Positions 62,912 through 64,000 of a DNA stretch of 64,000 nt are shown here, piece after piece. The position numbers and the translations under genes are program-made. The notes below the pieces were generated by a model, which saw only the letters and a program-made list of their open reading frames with translations, was not told where the DNA came from and did not search any database. Source of the DNA: Luteolibacter ambystomatis (lineage in GTDB: Bacteria; Verrucomicrobiota; Verrucomicrobiia; Verrucomicrobiales; Akkermansiaceae); assembly GCF_018137965.1 (NCBI RefSeq), contig NZ_CP073100.1:4909754-4973753 (forward strand), written 5' to 3'. The stretch's first letter is position 1, and the number at the start of each line of letters is the position of its first letter.

Positions 62912-63797
62912 GCAACTCCAGCGCGAGTTTTTCGCCGCACTTCAATTCCCACTGCGCGGACCAAGCAGGGAGCTGACGGATCTGCCGCCGACGGAGGAAC
63001 CGCATGCCGGGAAGTTCCTCGCCATCGCGGAGGACATCATCAAGCCGGGGCCGCAGCTTTCATCTGCGGAGCGTCTGGAGCTCTACCACCGCCAGTATTG
63101 GTATCGCCTGCTGGATTCCGTGGGCGAGGACTTCCCGGTGCTGGAGAAGATGCTGGGACAGGAACGGTTCTGGACCTTGATCGAGGACTACCTGCTTTCG
63201 CGGCCATCGCGGAGTTTCACGCTTCGTCATCTTGGTGAGGGATTGCCGGAATTCGCAGCCACCTGGGAACGGGCATCCGAGCAGGAGCGGCCGTGGTTGT
63301 ATGGCATCGCCCGCTTGGAATATGCGCGCATGGAGGTGTTCGAACGCGCCGAGTACCGGCCGATCCTGCCGGAGGAGCTGGCGGCCCTGGAACTCACACT
63401 CCAGCCTCATGTCGTGCGCCTGACACTGCCGGTGCCCGCGGATCTCTGTGAGGAATGGGAAACATTCACCCCACTGCCCCTGCAGTCGGTGGAGTTGGCC
63501 GTATGGCGTCTACCCCTGTCCAACACCGCACAAGCGCGCCTGCACGAGACTGAGGCAGTCTTGTTAGACCGCCTTGCGGCCGGGGGCACGCTGGAGGAGA
63601 TCTTCGCGGCTCCGGTCGATCCGGCACCCACACCGGAACAGGTTTCCGGGTGGTTCGGCGCTTGGCATGAACGCGGTTGGATCGCGGTCAAGCCCTCGGC
63701 CGAAGAGGCCATTCCATTTGTCCGCGATCTGGACGAAGGTGCGGAAATCGGCGAGGGCGTGGACAAGATGGGCTCGCAGAGCCGGGCGATGGAGTGA
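62898..63797 (+). CDS. DUF2063 RiPP partner protein (BufC-like)
   Basis: This 299-residue protein begins inside the 3' end of the MNIO gene (14-nt overlap). The N-terminal part is a DUF2063-type helical domain (LEQLQREFFAALQFPL, LYHRQYWYRLLDSVGEDFPVLEKMLG, FTLRHLGEGLPEFAATW), the putative DNA-binding-like domain of MNIO partner proteins that helps present the precursor. The C-terminal 100 residues are less typical and end without a known motif. In bufferin operons BufC is needed with BufB for modification, which is the role expected here. It is the last plus-strand gene before a convergent one. Confidence 0.85.
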   Translation: MSRLEQLQREFFAALQFPLRGPSRELTDLPPTEEPHAGKFLAIAEDIIKPGPQLSSAERLELYHRQYWYRLLDSVGEDFPVLEKMLGQERFWTLIEDYLLSRPSRSFTLRHLGEGLPEFAATWERASEQERPWLYGIARLEYARMEVFERAEYRPILPEELAALELTLQPHVVRLTLPVPADLCEEWETFTPLPLQSVELAVWRLPLSNTAQARLHETEAVLLDRLAAGGTLEEIFAAPVDPAPTPEQVSGWFGAWHERGWIAVKPSAEEAIPFVRDLDEGAEIGEGVDKMGSQSRAME

Positions 63798-63800
63798 GGT

Positions 63801-64000
63801 TCAGCCTTGGTTCACGAACAATCCGCGCGATGCCAGATGGGCCAGCCATGCCCGCACATCGAGCGTGGGATTGTCCACATGCCCGAGAGCGACGAGTTCA
63901 TCGACCGTGCGCGTGCCGTCCATGGCGTTGAGCAGCGTCCGGCGTGAGTCCGGAACCATGCAGGGGGATTGGTAGATGTCCACCAAAGGGTACTTCCTGC
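63801..64000 (-). CDS. C-terminal end of an unidentified protein (partial)
   Basis: The frame is open from the window edge to the stop at 63801, giving about 66 residues ending AWLAHLASRGLFVNQG. It includes SRRTLLNAMDGTRTVDELVALG, the pattern of the small winged-helix tail of methyltransferase-regulatory-domain proteins and other PqqD-like segments. The start lies outside the window, so the function cannot be settled. It converges on the buf-like operon with only 3 nt between stops. No recognised DoxX partner is seen. Confidence 0.4.
   Translation of the reverse strand, partial: RKYPLVDIYQSPCMVPDSRRTLLNAMDGTRTVDELVALGHVDNPTLDVRAWLAHLASRGLFVNQG

Overview
The window is about 62% G+C. The 16S gene, a C- type bL36, PEP-CTERM and autotransporter-repeat proteins and a secreted carbohydrate-active inventory point to a Gram-negative member of Verrucomicrobiota, probably Verrucomicrobiales near Luteolibacter/Haloferula. 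That placement is inferred from recall of typical sequences, not from a search. No transposase, integrase, phage gene or CRISPR array is visible.

Layout. 1-2.5 kb: end of a methyltransferase-like gene, an S4 RNA-binding protein, then a copper-type CsoR repressor with its operator and a Cys-rich Cu/Zn efflux permease. 2.5-9 kb: signalling genes (a CHASE3 hybrid kinase, a REC-kinase protein, and a CpxR/CpxA-like pair divergent from a secreted four-EF-hand protein, with a CpxR-type box between them). 9-15.4 kb: a complete rRNA operon in the order 16S, tRNA-Ala, tRNA-Ile, 23S, 5S, with leader signals and a strong terminator. 15.6-31.8 kb: housekeeping genes, including coaB, an inositol-phosphatase-like gene, ispF, a triple FKBP isomerase, a rhodanese lipoprotein, ppnP, a dehydroquinate-synthase-like gene, a Nudix gene, tcdA, rpmJ, ruvB, a Fur-family gene with a natural His6 start, tilS, agmatine deiminase and a metallophosphoesterase. 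31.8-37.3 kb, minus strand: a secreted metzincin-like protein and a translationally coupled envelope glycolipid operon (LpxL-like acyltransferase fused to an extra domain, an ELM1-like protein, GT4, GT8-like). 37.5-59.4 kb: tRNA-Arg and a secreted carbohydrate region with a 2340-residue autotransporter-repeat protein, GH2 hydrolase, PEP-CTERM protein, beta-helix protein, ECF sigma/anti-sigma pair, a 1784-residue LamG/sugar-dehydrogenase/diheme protein and a LacI regulator. 59.4-60.9 kb: a membrane protein coupled to a GT2 glycosyltransferase with a Rossmann tail, then a DUF1080 protein.

The most notable system is at 61.5-63.8 kb. It has a signal-peptide-bearing, Cys-, Lys- and Glu-rich 103-residue peptide, a DUF692/MNIO enzyme with all the expected metal-ligand motifs, and a DUF2063 partner overlapping it by 14 nt. 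An ECF-type promoter precedes the peptide gene. This is the arrangement of bufferin-type metallophore RiPP operons, here with an unusual five-cysteine, charged low-complexity precursor.

Most starts were chosen by homology, signal peptides and gene overlaps, because Shine-Dalgarno signals are weak. GTG and TTG starts are common. Most functions are family-level calls made from motifs read by eye.
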